NCBI GenBank assembly: GCA_021234155.1
Contig: JAJEKV010000008.1
Coordinates: 18,393,570-18,457,569 of the forward strand
Length of the DNA stretch: 64,000 nucleotides
DNA from: Isoetes taiwanensis
Lineage: Eukaryota; Streptophyta; Lycopodiopsida; Isoetales; Isoetaceae
Reading direction: 5' to 3'
The notes below the pieces were generated by a model. That model worked only from the letters and a program-made list of their open reading frames with translations, did not search any database and was not told where the DNA came from. Shown here in pieces: positions 12,201 to 24,069 of the stretch; positions within the stretch are counted from its first letter, which is position 1, and every line of letters begins with the position of its first letter. Made by a program: the position numbers and the translations under genes.

Positions 12201-15200
12201 GGTTTCATCATGATTAAGGAAATGTATCTGGGCATGTTTGACTACAATGCGGCTCTTGCTTCATCATGATTAAGGAAATGTATCTGGACATGTTTGACTA
12301 CAATGTGGCTCTTGCTTTTTTTGTTCAGGACCGGCAATTTCGTCTGCAGACTTTGAAAGCAACTGACAGGGACACTGACTTTTTGTCAGAGCTCGATGAG
12401 GTTGGTGTCTATGCTTAATCTTTTAATGGGTAGACGTTCAGTCTTTTCTGCTTCTACTAGGATTGTGCTCGTTCAGTCTTTCTACTTCTAGTAGGGATTT
12501 GCTTGTTAACGGAAGATTGTCGCCCTATTGCTCTTGGAAGGTGTTATTATTGATATAATTGCTTTCCTTTATTGGATTACATACACACTGTTCCCTCATT
12601 TTAGAGGAAATGTGATTTTTTTTTTGCTTGTCTTATTAAGAAAAATTAGAAAACAAGGCATGTTGATGATGTTTTAGATTTGTGCCTTTCAAGACGTTGA
12701 TCCATTTGCATGTTGCTGATGTCTAACACCCTAGCAAAAGATCGTCATGGCCCCTTCTAATTTTGGGATTCCTTATGAACTCCATGGTTTCAGGTTAGAA
12801 GGGTGGCTGATGAGATTGATGAATTGATGTCTACTCTGGACGTGAGGAATGGAGCTCCCCAGGGAATGCTGAATAAGCAGAACTTGGAAAGCTTGGAGAA
12901 GAAATTGAGTGTGACATTGACTGACTGCAAGAGCTTTAAGGTGACATTCCGAAGCAAGCATACTCTTGCTTGCATTTTGACAATGCATGCTGGTTAGGAT
13001 TTATTTCTTTTTTCGTCATAATTTGCTATGATATAATTTCAGTTTAACATTCACTTAAGCCTCAAAAATGTTTGACCATTAATCATTATCTGTGCTTGTT
13101 GTTCTGCTTATTAGTGGCTTACAAATGTCATAGCAGTTGTACTTACAGACGAATGGTTTTTATTTTGATTGTTCTTATTTTCCTTCTTTTGCAGTCTAAA
13201 CTGGTGAATATTCATCATGAGATTGCTGATCTTCACGACCAGAGCTTGCAAGGTTGCTGTTAAATCTCTTTTGTTTGTTTGCGCAGTTGCCTCATTTGAT
13301 GCAATTGATCTGATCACCTTTTGTTACATCATCATGTCTATGTTTTGATGCATGTATTGTGTCTCTGTAAGAGCTTTGCAGTAGTTAAGGACCTGAAATT
13401 TTTAAGTTGGCTTCAAGTATGCAATATATAGGTAGCTTGAAATTTAATGGTTGAAAGTGCCTCAGTGTTGTATCTTTATCAGACCCATATTAAATTGCTC
13501 TATCTGGCTAACTGCATGTCTATACATGGCGCTCTGTTTACTTGTTTCTAATTTTTTGACCTAATGATGATTAACCAAACATTCTAAATAGCTGTGGTTA
13601 TTTGCATGTAAAATTCATCATGAAGTGGATGCCTGGAGAATTTACGTCCAAAGCTTGGTTGAACAAGCAGCAGATGCGAAATATCAAGATATTTCCTTCC
13701 ACCGGAAACTACAGCCCGAGATGGAGCTCAAGCGGAAGAATGTCTTGAGGGCAGAACAGGTGCAGATAAACTTTAAAAGTTGCAACAGGTTTTCATCTTT
13801 TGTTGTTTACTCAGACTCAACAAGTTGGGAAATTTGCAGATTTTAAAAGAAAGGATTGCAGAATTAGAGAATCATTTCCATGTCCTTGAGCTGAATCAGA
13901 AAAGACAACTTAACGATCCTTTGAGAAAGCGAGCTTCACAGTCTTCACTTTTTGGGTACGGTATGGGAGGAACATTGTGTGATGTATTTATCGCTTATTG
14001 AGTGTTACTAATGTTGAGATATGTAATGTTTGGACAGACAACCACAGTCATTTCAAAGCCTTTACAGTACGGTAAATACACAATTAGAAGTTGCAGGGCA
14101 ACTCTGTTCTTCCCTTACGCACCAGATGGAAGTTCTTAAGATTTCTCCATCTAGTTCAAGAAATGCATATTCTAGAAGGGAAACAATTTTGAAGTCCCTA
14201 GGTATTCCAGCAGATGTAGTGCATGAATCTACCTCGTCTTCTGAAATTGGCAGCCTTGAAACTCTAAATGCATCCGGCCATGTACTTTCTACTCCGAAAA
14301 AAGCAGCATTGCTGGAGAAACCTGGTGTCTCTTTGCATGACTCAACAACACGAAGACGCAGAGATTCCATGGACAATGTAAGTCTCAGACCATTAAGTGA
14401 ACCTAATGTACTTGCATGTGTCTCAAGGCATATTGGGTGTTGTAGGCTTGGGCAAGGGTTGCTGCTGCAAAAACAACCATCAAAAGGGTTTCCCATACAA
14501 GCCCGACAGAGAAGAAAAACAATGGTTCAAGAACAGAGCAAAAGAGGTTACAGTTATGGGGATCTGATCACTCACCAGAGGCAGGGATTAAGACACATCT
14601 TTCTCCAATGTCAATGGCTGTGTTGGAGGTACCCGTTTCCTCCAGACAGGACCGCATGACTGGTAAACCATTTATGTCTTCAAATACGCGTCAAAAGTTG
14701 GAGTCAAATGAAGGTATTTACTTATATCCTAGTTGTTCATTTGCTATAGAGGTTACCTATCATTTCTGCTTGCTTGATGACATTTCTGGTTGGCAGGGGA
14801 AAGGAAAACTCCAGATTCATTAAGGTTCATATCAACTTCAGAAGCAAGTGTACCTACTAAATCGGTCTCAAATATTCCAAAGAAATCAGATGCAAACGTG
14901 AAAGAAGTAATGCCAAAGACTTCTCCATTCCAAGCTGTTCAACAGCCATCTAAGATGGAATTTTTGAAGCAGGAAGGTAACAAACCAGTCAATATTATAC
15001 CGAAACCTGAGTTAGGTCCAGTTCCTAAGACACAACCGATGACAATTGCACCCAGTGTGGTATCTAAAAGCGAGCTTAAAACAGTTCCTGTTGCAACTTT
15101 ACCTTCAACTGCCTATAGGGGAATAGAAGATGGTGCAGTTAAAATGCTTTCTAATAATGCAACGTCGTCACCGATGCTATTTCCCCTTGCACCTATTACT

Positions 15201-16518
15201 TCAAGCAGTCATGTGAATACCATGGTCAGCAGCAGCAGCAGCACCATGCTGTCTAATTCTGGCTCTAAGGTGATATCCTCATCCGTTGCTGCACAAGCTA
15301 AATTGGAACATATTACTCGGAGACCAGCGTCTGATTCTCCGCCTAAAGAGGTGGTGCCCTCGGCTGCAAGCATAGCTGCTGTATCAAGTTCCTCAATGAC
15401 TGTTACCATAGGTGCTAATACGATGTCATCTTTCGAAAACGTGGCACCCTCAATTGCCAGTGCGACTGCTGCATCAAATTCCTCTCCAATACCTGTCATG
15501 GCTTCCAGCATGATGCCATCTCCAGCATTCAATATACAACCTAAATTGGATCAGTTTAGCCAAAGCTCTATGGCCCAAACTTCTGGTATTTTTTCCTCTC
15601 TCTCTAACTCACAGGTGGCGAGTGGCCTGAACTCTGGTGTTGGATCTCCGGCTGGGCTTACTGTAAAGCCAGCAATTAGTCCTCCAGTATTGCCTACACC
15701 TATTGAGAGTGATGAAGAGGACATGGATGAGGAGATCTCTTCTGGCGGTGAAACGTTTGGAACGTTTGGGGGCCTCGGTTTAGGTGGTTCAGTTGCTTCG
15801 TCTTCGCAGAAAACGAATCCCTTTGGTGCTACCTTCACTAGTCAGCCAAGCTCAGCTTTTACATTGACACAACCAACTGGCCAGTTGTTTCGTCCACCTT
15901 CATTTTCATTAACATCAGCCCAGAGCTCAGCGTCGTCGCAAAGCTCAACTTCCTTTTTTGGTGCCCCTTCCACTGCGCCTAATACTGGCAATTTGTTTGG
16001 CAGTCCATCCACTTCATCTAATACAGGAGGGAACTTATTTGGGCAGCCAAGCCTGGGTGCTTTTGGCAAACCTGCACAGTTGGGGCCAGGCCAGCAAGCT
16101 CTGGGAAGTGCATTGGGTGCATTTGGACAGACTAGGCAAGTTGGTTTTGGAACGCCATTTGGTTCTGCAGTTGGAGGTGGCATTACATCAGGTGGTGGAT
16201 TTGCAAATGCAGCAACAGGTGGTGGATTTGCGAATGCAACAGGTGTGTTACATTGACTTTCTGGTTTCATGCCTAGCATTTTCTTCAAGAGATTTATATG
16301 ATTTTGTGTTAGCAGGTTTCTCAAGCATAGCTTCTGGTGGTGGGTTTAGTGCCTTCAGTCAGAAAGCAAGCAACAGTGCTTTTGCCAGTTTTGCAGGCTC
16401 ACCTGGTGGGTTTGGAGGAGCTACCCCTGCATTTGGATTTTCAGGGCCTTCTGCTGGAGCTTCTGGATTTGGTGCACAGTCTAGTCAAGACGAGCGCTTC
16501 ACACAGATACGAAAATAA
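3299..16518 (+). CDS. NUP214: Nuclear pore complex protein NUP214 (21 exons, 1,449 aa)
   Basis: Cytoplasmic-face FG nucleoporin; in plants (LNO1/NUP214) it docks the mRNA-export helicase and GLE1. Exons: 3299-3467, 3609-3820, 3895-4066, 6876-7031, 7096-7217, 7913-8025, 8215-8351, 8988-9156, 9726-9858, 9930-9962, 10049-10132, 10202-10267, 12329-12400, 12794-12940, 13195-13252, 13626-13759, 13840-13955, 14038-14377, 14446-14713, 14797-16242, 16316-16518. They sum to 4,350 nt and stay in frame throughout. Residues ~20-415 form the beta-propeller (LAVSNRFGLTFFAHPEG; VDSIQWLDAKRMLVCFA). Residues ~523-700 form the coiled coil for the NUP88/NUP62 subcomplex. A Ser/Pro-rich linker follows, and from ~1215 there are FG motifs (NLFGSPS, SFFGAPS, GAFGKP). 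The C-terminus is RFTQIRK. The start is the first ATG of the frame. Intron 2 has a GC donor (GAG|GCGAGT). At 1,449 aa it is shorter than angiosperm orthologues, mostly in the linker. Exon ends are my reading; no transcript was available. Confidence 0.93.
4610..6110 (-). mobile_element. Ty1/copia pol relic (RT-RNase H) inside NUP214 intron 3
   Basis: On the minus strand the order is RT N-terminal region (KHKVRLVAK, EVFAPVARMVTVK near 5730-5800), RT palm (EEIYMEQPLGF; LTLYVDD with YVDD at 5408-5419), TRPDIAFAVAQVSRFMQAPRQ near 5050-5105, and RNase H (STTEAELKAL near 4830; REQLQ near 4675). Stops and frameshifts interrupt it, so it is dead. It is antisense to the host gene and accounts for most of the 2.8-kb intron. 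The left part of the intron (4,150-4,600) may include remains of its 3' LTR, but I cannot place the LTR ends. Confidence 0.88.
6151..6325. repeat. Tandem duplication, ~90-bp unit, in NUP214 intron 3
   Basis: The block cgtacatatcata followed by CTTCTACTGAAGAACCACAA occurs at 6161 and again at 6251, a period of 90 bp. The two copies differ by a few substitutions and a small indel. It lies between the copia relic and exon 4. Confidence 0.8.
10580..11270 (-). mobile_element. Ty1/copia RNase H relic with polypurine tract, NUP214 intron 12
   Basis: The minus strand gives CEDTRSRISGIITYLEGNV, then CNDQPTVELA, ARTDYLDTHLHFVRD and LAESFNKQLIGM. These are the conserved order and motifs of the copia RNase H C-terminal domain. 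Just downstream on that strand is ACTTGAGGGGG (complement of 10686-10696), a typical copia polypurine tract preceding a 3' LTR. Stops and frame changes show it is inactive. Confidence 0.8.
11350..11535 (+). mobile_element. Ty1/copia RT N-terminal relic, plus strand, NUP214 intron 12
   Basis: The plus strand reads LIPLPKDFG, then NSDGTINKH, TRLVAKGFAQKFGNDYDK. This is the conserved start of the copia reverse transcriptase domain, broken by stops. It is in the opposite orientation to the adjacent RNase H relic at 10580-11270, so the two come from separate or rearranged insertions. Confidence 0.75.
12204..12315. repeat. 56-bp tandem duplication just upstream of NUP214 exon 13
   Basis: TTCATCATGATTAAGGAAAT begins at 12204 and again at 12260. 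The two 56-bp units differ at only two positions (GGGCATG/GGACATG; ATGCGG/ATGTGG). The second copy ends 13 bp before the exon 13 boundary, so the polypyrimidine tract and branch-point region lie at or inside the duplication. Confidence 0.9.
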
Positions 16519-16850
16519 AGTGCTGGAAATTTCACTTAATAGTTGTGCATGCAATGAGGCATCTAAGCAGCCAGGCCATTTTTGTAGTTTCAGTAGGTCT
16601 GTGGCTTTGCAATTTTGCTTGATTGCAAGATAGCGCGTCAAGTTGTCCTATGGCAACCTTAAGAATAGGGGAGAAGACCTGTGGAGAGAAAGGAAACAGG
16701 TAACTAGACAGCATAATATCAAATCAAGATAGAAGGCACTTGGAACGGGCAGGTATCGCTGCTGTCTGTTCAGATTGTCATCAACATTCTAGTAAAGAAA
16801 CTATCAAAGGAGAAAAGAGGAGCAAATAAAAAAATGTACAGGAACGGGAA
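16519..16850 (+). terminator. NUP214 3' untranslated region and candidate polyadenylation signal
   Basis: The stop codon at 16516-16518 is followed by non-coding sequence with AATAAA at 16825-16830, about 310 bases downstream. This is a plausible cleavage and polyadenylation signal. No transcript evidence is available, and other A-rich signals could be used. Confidence 0.45.
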
Positions 16851-17534
16851 TATTAATGCAAGTGCACATCTTGCACATTATTTAAGGCGATTCTTTTAGT
16901 TTTATAAAATGTCAGCGGAACAGAAACTTCCACTTTGGACAGATCACTGTAGCATGCCAATAAGCTTAAAGAACCTTGAAAGCTCAACCTCTCTATCCTC
17001 ACTATCTGTGCACCAATTTTATAATTGAAGGATATAATGAGTAAATTAAGTAATGTTAGTGTAAAGGTTAAAGTTAAACGTCTCTAGGGTAATATTTGGC
17101 TATGAGGACAAGTGGCACTAGAGTTGAGGCGTTATCATATATAGGTGACATTTTCTATGTTTGGTTATGGATAACTAATGCCTCTCCGCGATGCTCCTAT
17201 TATTAACTTGAATTTTTAGAGCTGGAATGACTCTAAATTAAAAATTCGGTATCAACTAAAGGAGGGCGGCCAGTCAAGGCGCCGTTGCCAGTCGCGGACG
17301 TGGATAATTGCCATTGGCTATTGTAGAAAATGGCCACGTAAAATGTTTAGGGTTTCTGTTAGGGCTGCGCACAGAACGATGAGGGCTCTTAGCAGCACCA
17401 TAGTAGTGGTGCCTGTAAGCGATCACCATAGCCATGTTTAGCCGAATCTTTATGATTATTCAACTCCAGCACTATCTCCCTTTCTGACGGTTTTTTTCAA
17501 TGGGATTGCATTTCCTTTACAGGTAAACTCGAAC
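16851..17534. other. Intergenic, no feature seen
   Basis: There are only short open frames and no protein family match that I can recognise. A short GC-richer patch at 17,260-17,420 has no coding signature. Confidence 0.5.
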
Positions 17535-18516
17535 TTGCTTGTATTTCATTTTTTTTTTCTGTATTTCTTGAGCAGCACGCATTTCTTGACCAGCATGCTA
17601 CCGCTTGTGATTTAGGAACAAGTGAAATTACTGAAAATTCTTTATTGTGGTAGCTTCTGTAGCAATGTAGAATTTTCTTTTGTTAAACCATATCTTTTCT
17701 GTAGAAATGTATTGGATGAGGACTGTAGATCTAGAACTCTACTGCAAGTATTCATACATCTTGCTTCTTCCTTTAGGAAAACTTAGAACTATAATGAAAG
17801 GTTTATTTGCATGCTGCAAAATCACATGTAAAGATAGTGTAAACATAAAGGTTGCTGCTTTCACTGCATCTATGATATCTTGTGTGTATCTATGTCATAT
17901 ACCTTTACAGGAAATAAGATCTACAAGTTATTTTTTCAGTTGATGACTTGCAAAAGAAATAGAGATTTTTGAATGGGGTCACAACTAAACTGAAGACTGC
18001 ATTATAAATTTAAAATTTTATTAAATGGCAGTGATATGCAGAATTTTCAAGTTAAAAGAAGGAAGCCGAAGGCCTAACCATTGAACTTAAAGAAAGGCTA
18101 TCACATCGGTCATGTCTAGCCAGAACATGGAGCATATGGAAAGGGGTGAATGTTTAAATTATGCATGCTAGAAACTTTATGGCTTTTGGATTAGTCAAAC
18201 CATACCTGAGTAGGACATGACTTGGTAAAAGTCAATAGATCTAAGCAGCATTTGGAGGTTTACTTATATTATTACAGTAAGTCCATATCTGATGCGAAAA
18301 ACGTTACAAAAGAAAGCAATCCATTTGACTGAAAAACCGTTTGAATTTGCTTGTATTTCATATATTTTGATCAGCATGCTACAACTTGTAGGCATGAGTA
18401 AAATTACTAATATGTATTGTGGTGGTCTTTTCTGTAGGTTGGCCAATGTAGAAAGAAGTTGGCTCCTAATTTTCTTATGTTAAACCATATCTTTTCTCTA
18501 GAGATGTATTGGATGG
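17535..18516. repeat. Diverged direct repeat pair (~180 bp each)
   Basis: 17535-17718 and 18348-18516 share an ordered set of blocks: TGCTTGTATTTCAT, then CAGCATGCTAC, then GTTAAACCATATCTTTTCT and ATGTATTGGATG. Copies differ by many substitutions and indels. The intervening ~630 bp is non-coding. This is either an old tandem duplication or two ends of a decayed element. Confidence 0.65.
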
Positions 18517-19310
18517 GAACATTCGCGCAGAAGAATTACATTGGCTGAAATCAAACTACAGTTTTTGTTAAGGTTAATGGATGTTTGAGCTGTGAATGTC
18601 ACTTGGAACATGGTTTTAGACCTCATTGTCACAATAAAATAAACAATTTTGCATGGCAGCCTTAAATGGCCACCTTGATAGCCTATGTGGCTGGCCCCCC
18701 AGCCTTGGTGGTACCAATACCCCTATTACTTTGGCGCATCAGAAGTTGAGGTGGCTTTGCCATCCTTTCATGCAACAAAATTTATAAAATACGTGGTCTT
18801 GTTGGGCATGTTGCCATGTGGCATGCATGGCTTGTAAGATCTTTAACTCGCTGCTGCAACACTTTCTCCCTTAAGTGCGCAGCCAATGGACACCCTTCCC
18901 TATGTGAAATTTTAAGTTTGGCAATTTTGTCGACATAAAACGTCCCTTTTTTTTGACGTTTTTAATCGAAAGCCAATTGTCACGTTTCCTTGTCCTTTTT
19001 TGGTTTCGTTTGGTGTCGTTTTGGCGCAAACGTCAATCGGGTTGTGAAATTAGTGACAAAGGATGGAAGAGTTGCAAGTTCGAACTAATGGAATTGAGCT
19101 TGGAGAAGACTCTAGACCAGGATAGGTTCATCTCAGTACACAAAAAGAATTACAATTCATGGAAGAATTTGATGAAAGCCTTTTTTCTCATTAAAGGCTT
19201 TTGGTAGTCGATGGAAAATCCAGGCCATCTAAATAAAAAATTCCAATTTGGAAGAATAAAAAATTCCTGTTTGGAAGAAGAGGTTGTGGATACGACAGAG
19301 GATATGGTTT

Positions 19311-19372
19311 CTGTTCTTGGCAGGGCAATTTCACGACCGGAGCCGGCCGCGAAATTGCCCTGCCAAGAACAG
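19311..19372. repeat. Perfect 22-bp-arm inverted repeat (hairpin)
   Basis: The segment 19311-19332 (CTGTTCTTGGCAGGGCAATT...) is the exact reverse complement of 19351-19372. The 18-base GC-rich loop ACGACCGGAGCCGGCCGC is itself partly self-complementary. A second exact 16-bp inverted pair flanks the next 170 bp: CAATATCATAATCGGG at 19399-19414 and its complement at 19556-19571. The cluster lies inside the copia-derived region. Confidence 0.9.
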
Positions 19373-19589
19373 AAAGGGGGCCAGATCGGGTACCCCTACA
19401 ATATCATAATCGGGGAGCTGAATGATCTCAGTATTTTTGTCTGATCTCTAACCTGCGCAACCGGTGATGTAGAATCGAAGAATTCAACTGCTATTCCGTG
19501 TTCTTGGCTGAGTCGACGTGGGCGCATCAGAATGCACCACCGGAATAGAATGCGACCCGATTATGATATTGTTTTGTCCAATGCAATTC

Positions 19590-20870
19590 GGTAATGGAAA
19601 ACGATACTCCTGTTGGATATAGGATTGAGTATAATTATCTGCTTACTACCAGCAGAGATACACTTAAAATTGATCCAAGTAAACAAGAGCCAAACGTTGA
19701 AATTAGTGCCGCAGAAGCATCACGATTGAATGTTGTTTTCATTCTTCACAGTGGTGCAACAAGACATATAACAGGAAATGAACAAATTCTGGAAAAGGGT
19801 GAAAGCATGTTAGGGTGTACCACTTTTGGAACCTGCAAAAGTACATACACTAGGTACTTTAGAATTGGGTACTTTTTTAATTTTCTTTTCATTAAAACTA
19901 ACTAAAAAATTCAAAATAAAAGTCAATGTCATGTTAATATTCAACGTTAAGATAAAGGTAATGTTATTGGAGGCCAAAATAAATACAACAATTCTAAAAC
20001 ATAGCTTTTATTGAGATATTACATAGGTACCCAGTACCCAGAGGTGGCTACCTTTTTGGGTACCTTTTTAGTCCCTAAATGATACTTTTTAAGGCACACC
20101 CTAACATGCTTTTACCCAAAAATCTAAAGGCCGTTAGAAATTCTACTTCGTGATGACTATTCATATAAAATAGTTGATGCAGGTGATGTGAATTTGGGAC
20201 AGCGAAATGGCTCCGTGGAATCAATTTCAGATATATTATATATGTCCCAGGGTTGAAAAGAAATTTGCTTTCAGTTGCCTCTCTTACAAATAAGGATATA
20301 ATGTATTCTTCAATCGAAAAAGTGCCACAATTTTCACTGATGAAGATGAGCCTAAAATAGTTGGAAAGGCAAAGAGAGATGGAAGATTATACATTTTTTT
20401 ATCTTGCTGATAGAGGTCAACAAACCTGGTAGCCTCATAGATACTACGACCAAAGTAAGCCTCAGGTTCCAAATCACCAATATGAATCGCCACCTCATAC
20501 CAAAAGATTTCCATTTTGATGATAGGAAGGGCTCATACATACTGCTTTAATCCTGTCAAATGTTCTCCTTTAGATTATGAACTAGGAGACGACAAAGCCT
20601 AAGGTCTCTCATTATTTTTTTCTCTTCTAAATATATTATATAGCTACATTCCTTTTCAAAGCAAGGCCAAAAGATCCAAAATGCCAATTGAATAGATTTC
20701 AAAGACTTGGAGATGTTTCATTTGGTGGCTGCAGAGATTGAATATGTCTGCCTATTTAAAAGTTATATACATGCTTCTACTCATAATAAATGCCAATGCA
20801 AATATTGCTACTACAAAGAGATAATAGTCAATGAGAGATGCATTGTTCTGCAAAAGGACATAAATTTTTT
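19590..20870 (+). mobile_element. Ty1/copia protease and pre-integrase relic, interrupted by a MITE
   Basis: The plus strand shows a retroviral-type aspartic protease motif, ILHSGATRHITGN near 19740-19785, where the catalytic Asp of DSG is His. After a 321-bp insertion it continues with LKRNLLSVASL-like and ATIFTDEDEPKIVGKAKRDG codons (20,250-20,390). It then has a GAG-pre-integrase stretch (RLGDVSFGG near 20,705; CQCKYCYYK near 20,790). Several stops and frameshifts are present. The missing catalytic Asp plus the insertion make it non-functional. Integrase core and RT are not recognisable downstream. Confidence 0.82.
19797..20117. mobile_element. MITE (321 bp) with 25-bp terminal inverted repeats
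   Basis: The left end at 19797-19821 (GGGTGAAAGCATGTTAGGGT...) is the reverse complement of the right end at 20093-20117, apart from two positions. Both sides are flanked by AAAA, a possible target-site duplication. The interior is AT-rich and non-coding, with sub-terminal GGTACC/GGTACTTT repeats. It splits the copia protease region, so it is younger than that element. Confidence 0.85.
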
Positions 20871-22139
20871 ATGTGCATCAAGCATAAGAGTGTAAAATGG
20901 AATTTGGAGGAACAAGAAGGAAGGCAAGAATGGAATTTGGAGTAACAAGAAGGAACACCCGCAGCATGTGCTTCATTAACAAACAAAACTGTTAGCAGAA
21001 CTCCTTAAACGAGAAAGGAACCTACAACTGTGCATACCATGCTTGAAGAATTTCCAACTTTGAATGAGACATTCAAAAATCAAACTAGAATGTTTGAGCA
21101 TCATTTTGTTCATAATGCCAAGTAAGGTAATATCAGAACTTGCATCTATAATAGTATGTTTCTGTTACCCTTATGAGTTGCAAAATCTCTCTTATAGGGA
21201 ATTCTCTAGGGAATACATAGAGGGTGGTTGTAGGCATGTTAATGTTAAAGCCAAAGGACATAATATGTCAACATTATTTTGTCAATATTAAGACATGGAA
21301 ATTCCATAATGTGCATTTACAAGAAACATGATGATTTGGCAAATCTATTAACTATAACTAATTTTCATAAGGACTTACAATCTCTTGTCGAAGGTACAAA
21401 TTAGAAGATAATTCAACTTGTTCATGCTATTTACATCAAGCTACGCCATGATTGCCATTCGCGTTGGCAAAAAGACCAAATTCTTTGGAGTTTGACGTTT
21501 AGGATTGGATCTCAAAATGGATACAAAAGGGAGACTGGGATAATAAAATATCATATTCTTAAATGCAATGGGTGTGTCCACCTTAACAAATATTGGATAG
21601 TATTGGTTGTTCTTTTGTCCTTAGTTATTCATAGATGTGCGCTCATGGATGCATGTAAATATGTGATTAACATTGGATAATACTGTATTGGCTCTTACAT
21701 TAAAGTCATCTCTATCCATTTCATGAGAACATCGTGAGATCGATTCCCATGGCATAAAAAACTTTCTTCACCAAAGGCAATGTGCAATAATTAATCATAC
21801 CACAATATTAACTTAATGTTAACTTGTCCATGCATATAGTCCATCCTAATGTCAAAATTTGAACCTAATCTTTCAACTTTCTCTTATATTAAAGAAGATA
21901 AAAGACCATGTCTAGCATCACATGTATAATACATCCGCTCTTTTCCAAAGTAACATGATTGCTTTAAAATATTCTAAACTATAACACATTCTTACTTCTA
22001 GACAAGCCAAACTTTGCCTAAAAATAGAAAGTCTTCTTGGCCACTTTTAGATTAATGTGAAGCCTAACATAAGTTGCATAAAGTAAAAGGTAAGGTTGAG
22101 AATATGTGATCTTAAGCAGTGACCGTTTTGCATCATCGA
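20871..22139. other. Intergenic or decayed retroelement tail, no clear feature
   Basis: AT-rich sequence follows the copia relic. Short open frames show no confident integrase or RT motif. It may be the rest of the copia element, decayed past recognition. Confidence 0.4.
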
Positions 22140-22512
22140 AATTCTCTATATTTTTACAAAGGGATCCCTTAGTTCACCAATATTAATATCATTGTAAATA
22201 AAGTAAATTGTGTGCTATATATTCTAAATGAGGTGCACCCTAGACTACCGCAATTGTTAGATCCGTCGATCCTACGACCCAGACTATATGTTGGAGCCCC
22301 TGGACACCTCTCTTTTTGCTTATGGTCATTTATGATTGGGGCACCTATGATTTTGAAATATGAAATACGTGTTTGCCTAAAGTTTTGATGGAATATTGAG
22401 CCTCTATACAGCTTCATCTAGGATTTTAGAATATGAAATACAGGGGCTCGAACCTCTACCGAAATAACTCAGTCCTAATAAGACTACTTTGAACGAGTGA
22501 GCTAACATGATT
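22140..22512 (-). mobile_element. tRNA-related SINE-like element
   Basis: On the minus strand an A-box-like TAGCTCACTCGTTC (complement of 22491-22504) is followed about 35 bases on by a B-box GGTTCGAGCCCC (complement of 22443-22454). This is the layout of an RNA polymerase III internal promoter. No cloverleaf can be folded with proper acceptor pairing, so it is not a functional tRNA gene. The downstream body repeats a TATTTCATATT(C/T)(T/C)AAAATC block at ~22,425 and ~22,360. The 3' boundary is uncertain. Confidence 0.5.
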
Positions 22513-24069
22513 GTTTTTTATCTTAAATCCATATTTTTCTTATAATAACCCATTCAATTGTTTTAAGGATATGGTCTATGGTTTCAGAAATTGCCATTTT
22601 TACATCCATATCAAATCCTTCTGGACTCCTCTATTATTGTGCTACATATTCCCACACATTTACTTGTTATTGAAAACACAAACAAGGTAATACAATAGCA
22701 ACAAAACAATGGTGGTTGTGCTCAAGGAACTATTGATTAACATCTAATGCCCTCCTTGTAATAGTTGCAACAAACAAAGAATATAGATGACCAAAGCACC
22801 AACAGTGCAAATCCTTTAACCCACATTACTGTAGAGGGCCAAAACATGCTAATAGTCCCTTTTCTTCATTTAACAATAATTTCCCTCCATGACCATCTTC
22901 ATAACCACCCACTCCCCACTCTTCGCCAACTCCAAAACCTATCCAATTCATTTCTTAAGCCTACATTACTACTAGTTCTTTTTTATTCTAATAATTTATA
23001 ATCAAGAAACCATTATTCAAAGACTAATTGGTAGCATGTATCCACACTCTACTTGGACTGTAGATGCTTGCATGCCTTATTTGGACCACAAGTGCTTGGA
23101 AGAGATAGATAGATCTTATTTTAACGTCAGTTTTTACAATGGAGTACATACTCCATTTTTTGCAGAGACACGAGAATATAATGCACTATTGTCACTAAGT
23201 GCCTTTCGAGCATTGATTGACTGTAATCATAAGTAGGAAAACCTAGCCTTTTGCAATATGTCCAAAATAGAGAAAAACCTAGCCTTTTACAATACGTCCA
23301 AAGAAGAATACAATTGCGTGTGTTTTCTAAAAGAACAAAGATCACCGTGCTGCCATTTTTTTTTCATGGACCTGTTTCAAAGGCATCAAGATTGGAACCT
23401 GAAGGAAAAGAGAACTTTGAAATAGAGTGCTCATTGAAACATATTGTTGCATTTTTCTTTATGTACAATATAGACTGCCCAACAAAGGTGAGCAATTTAC
23501 TAGTCATTAACACTAGAGTTGTCCCTTGATGGACCATAAATGGTTCATTTGTACAGTTCGCTTTAAAATTCATATAAAATCAATGACATAAAATTCAGTT
23601 AAACCCTTTCTAGATGTTAATATATGGCAGTCATGTTGCACAGGAAAAATAGTTAAAAATGCATATACCCCCAAAATTGAAAATTATGTTTATGTGAATC
23701 AAGGGGGGTCAAGTCCAGTTTGCTTCATGTTTACATAATGTAAAACTGTCTCAATAAAAGGATTTTTTTGATTTTTTTCATTATAATGGTATTTTTCTAT
23801 ACGAGATAAGGATTAATACACAAAAAACCTTGTTCCAATCCGAAGTATAGAAAGGAAGATATAGCCAGTCAAACATGACAGGGTCAAAATAGTTTTCTGT
23901 CTTCTGTGGACCAATAATGGTTCCCAAAAGGCTGTTTCAATTAAAATTCTATAACTTTTGCATGAAAATGATTTTTTACTTCAAATTTGGTATATAAGTA
24001 CTTGACTAATTGGTCCATGCATAAAAAATATTTGTTGGGCTGTAATTTGAAGCTTCAGCTTTAACTTAT
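22513..24069. other. AT-rich intergenic DNA with a repeated GGACCA-type motif
   Basis: No coding signal is seen. Short palindromic-type motifs related to GGACCATTTCTGGTCC occur at 23,531 (TGGACCATAAATGGTTC) and 23,904 (TGGACCAATAATGGTTCC). They recur at 26,180, 26,505 and 28,007. Confidence 0.45.

Noticed and set aside
14062-14496. 144-codon minus-strand frame
   Set aside because: It is the shadow of NUP214 exons 18 and 19; the plus-strand frame matches the family.
15842-16324. 160-codon minus-strand frame
   Set aside because: It is the antisense of the FG-repeat exon; its Pro/Asn pattern comes from Gly/Phe codons read backwards.
22440-22512. Functional tRNA gene
   Set aside because: A- and B-box-like motifs are present, but I cannot form an acceptor stem or anticodon arm. 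SINE head is more likely.
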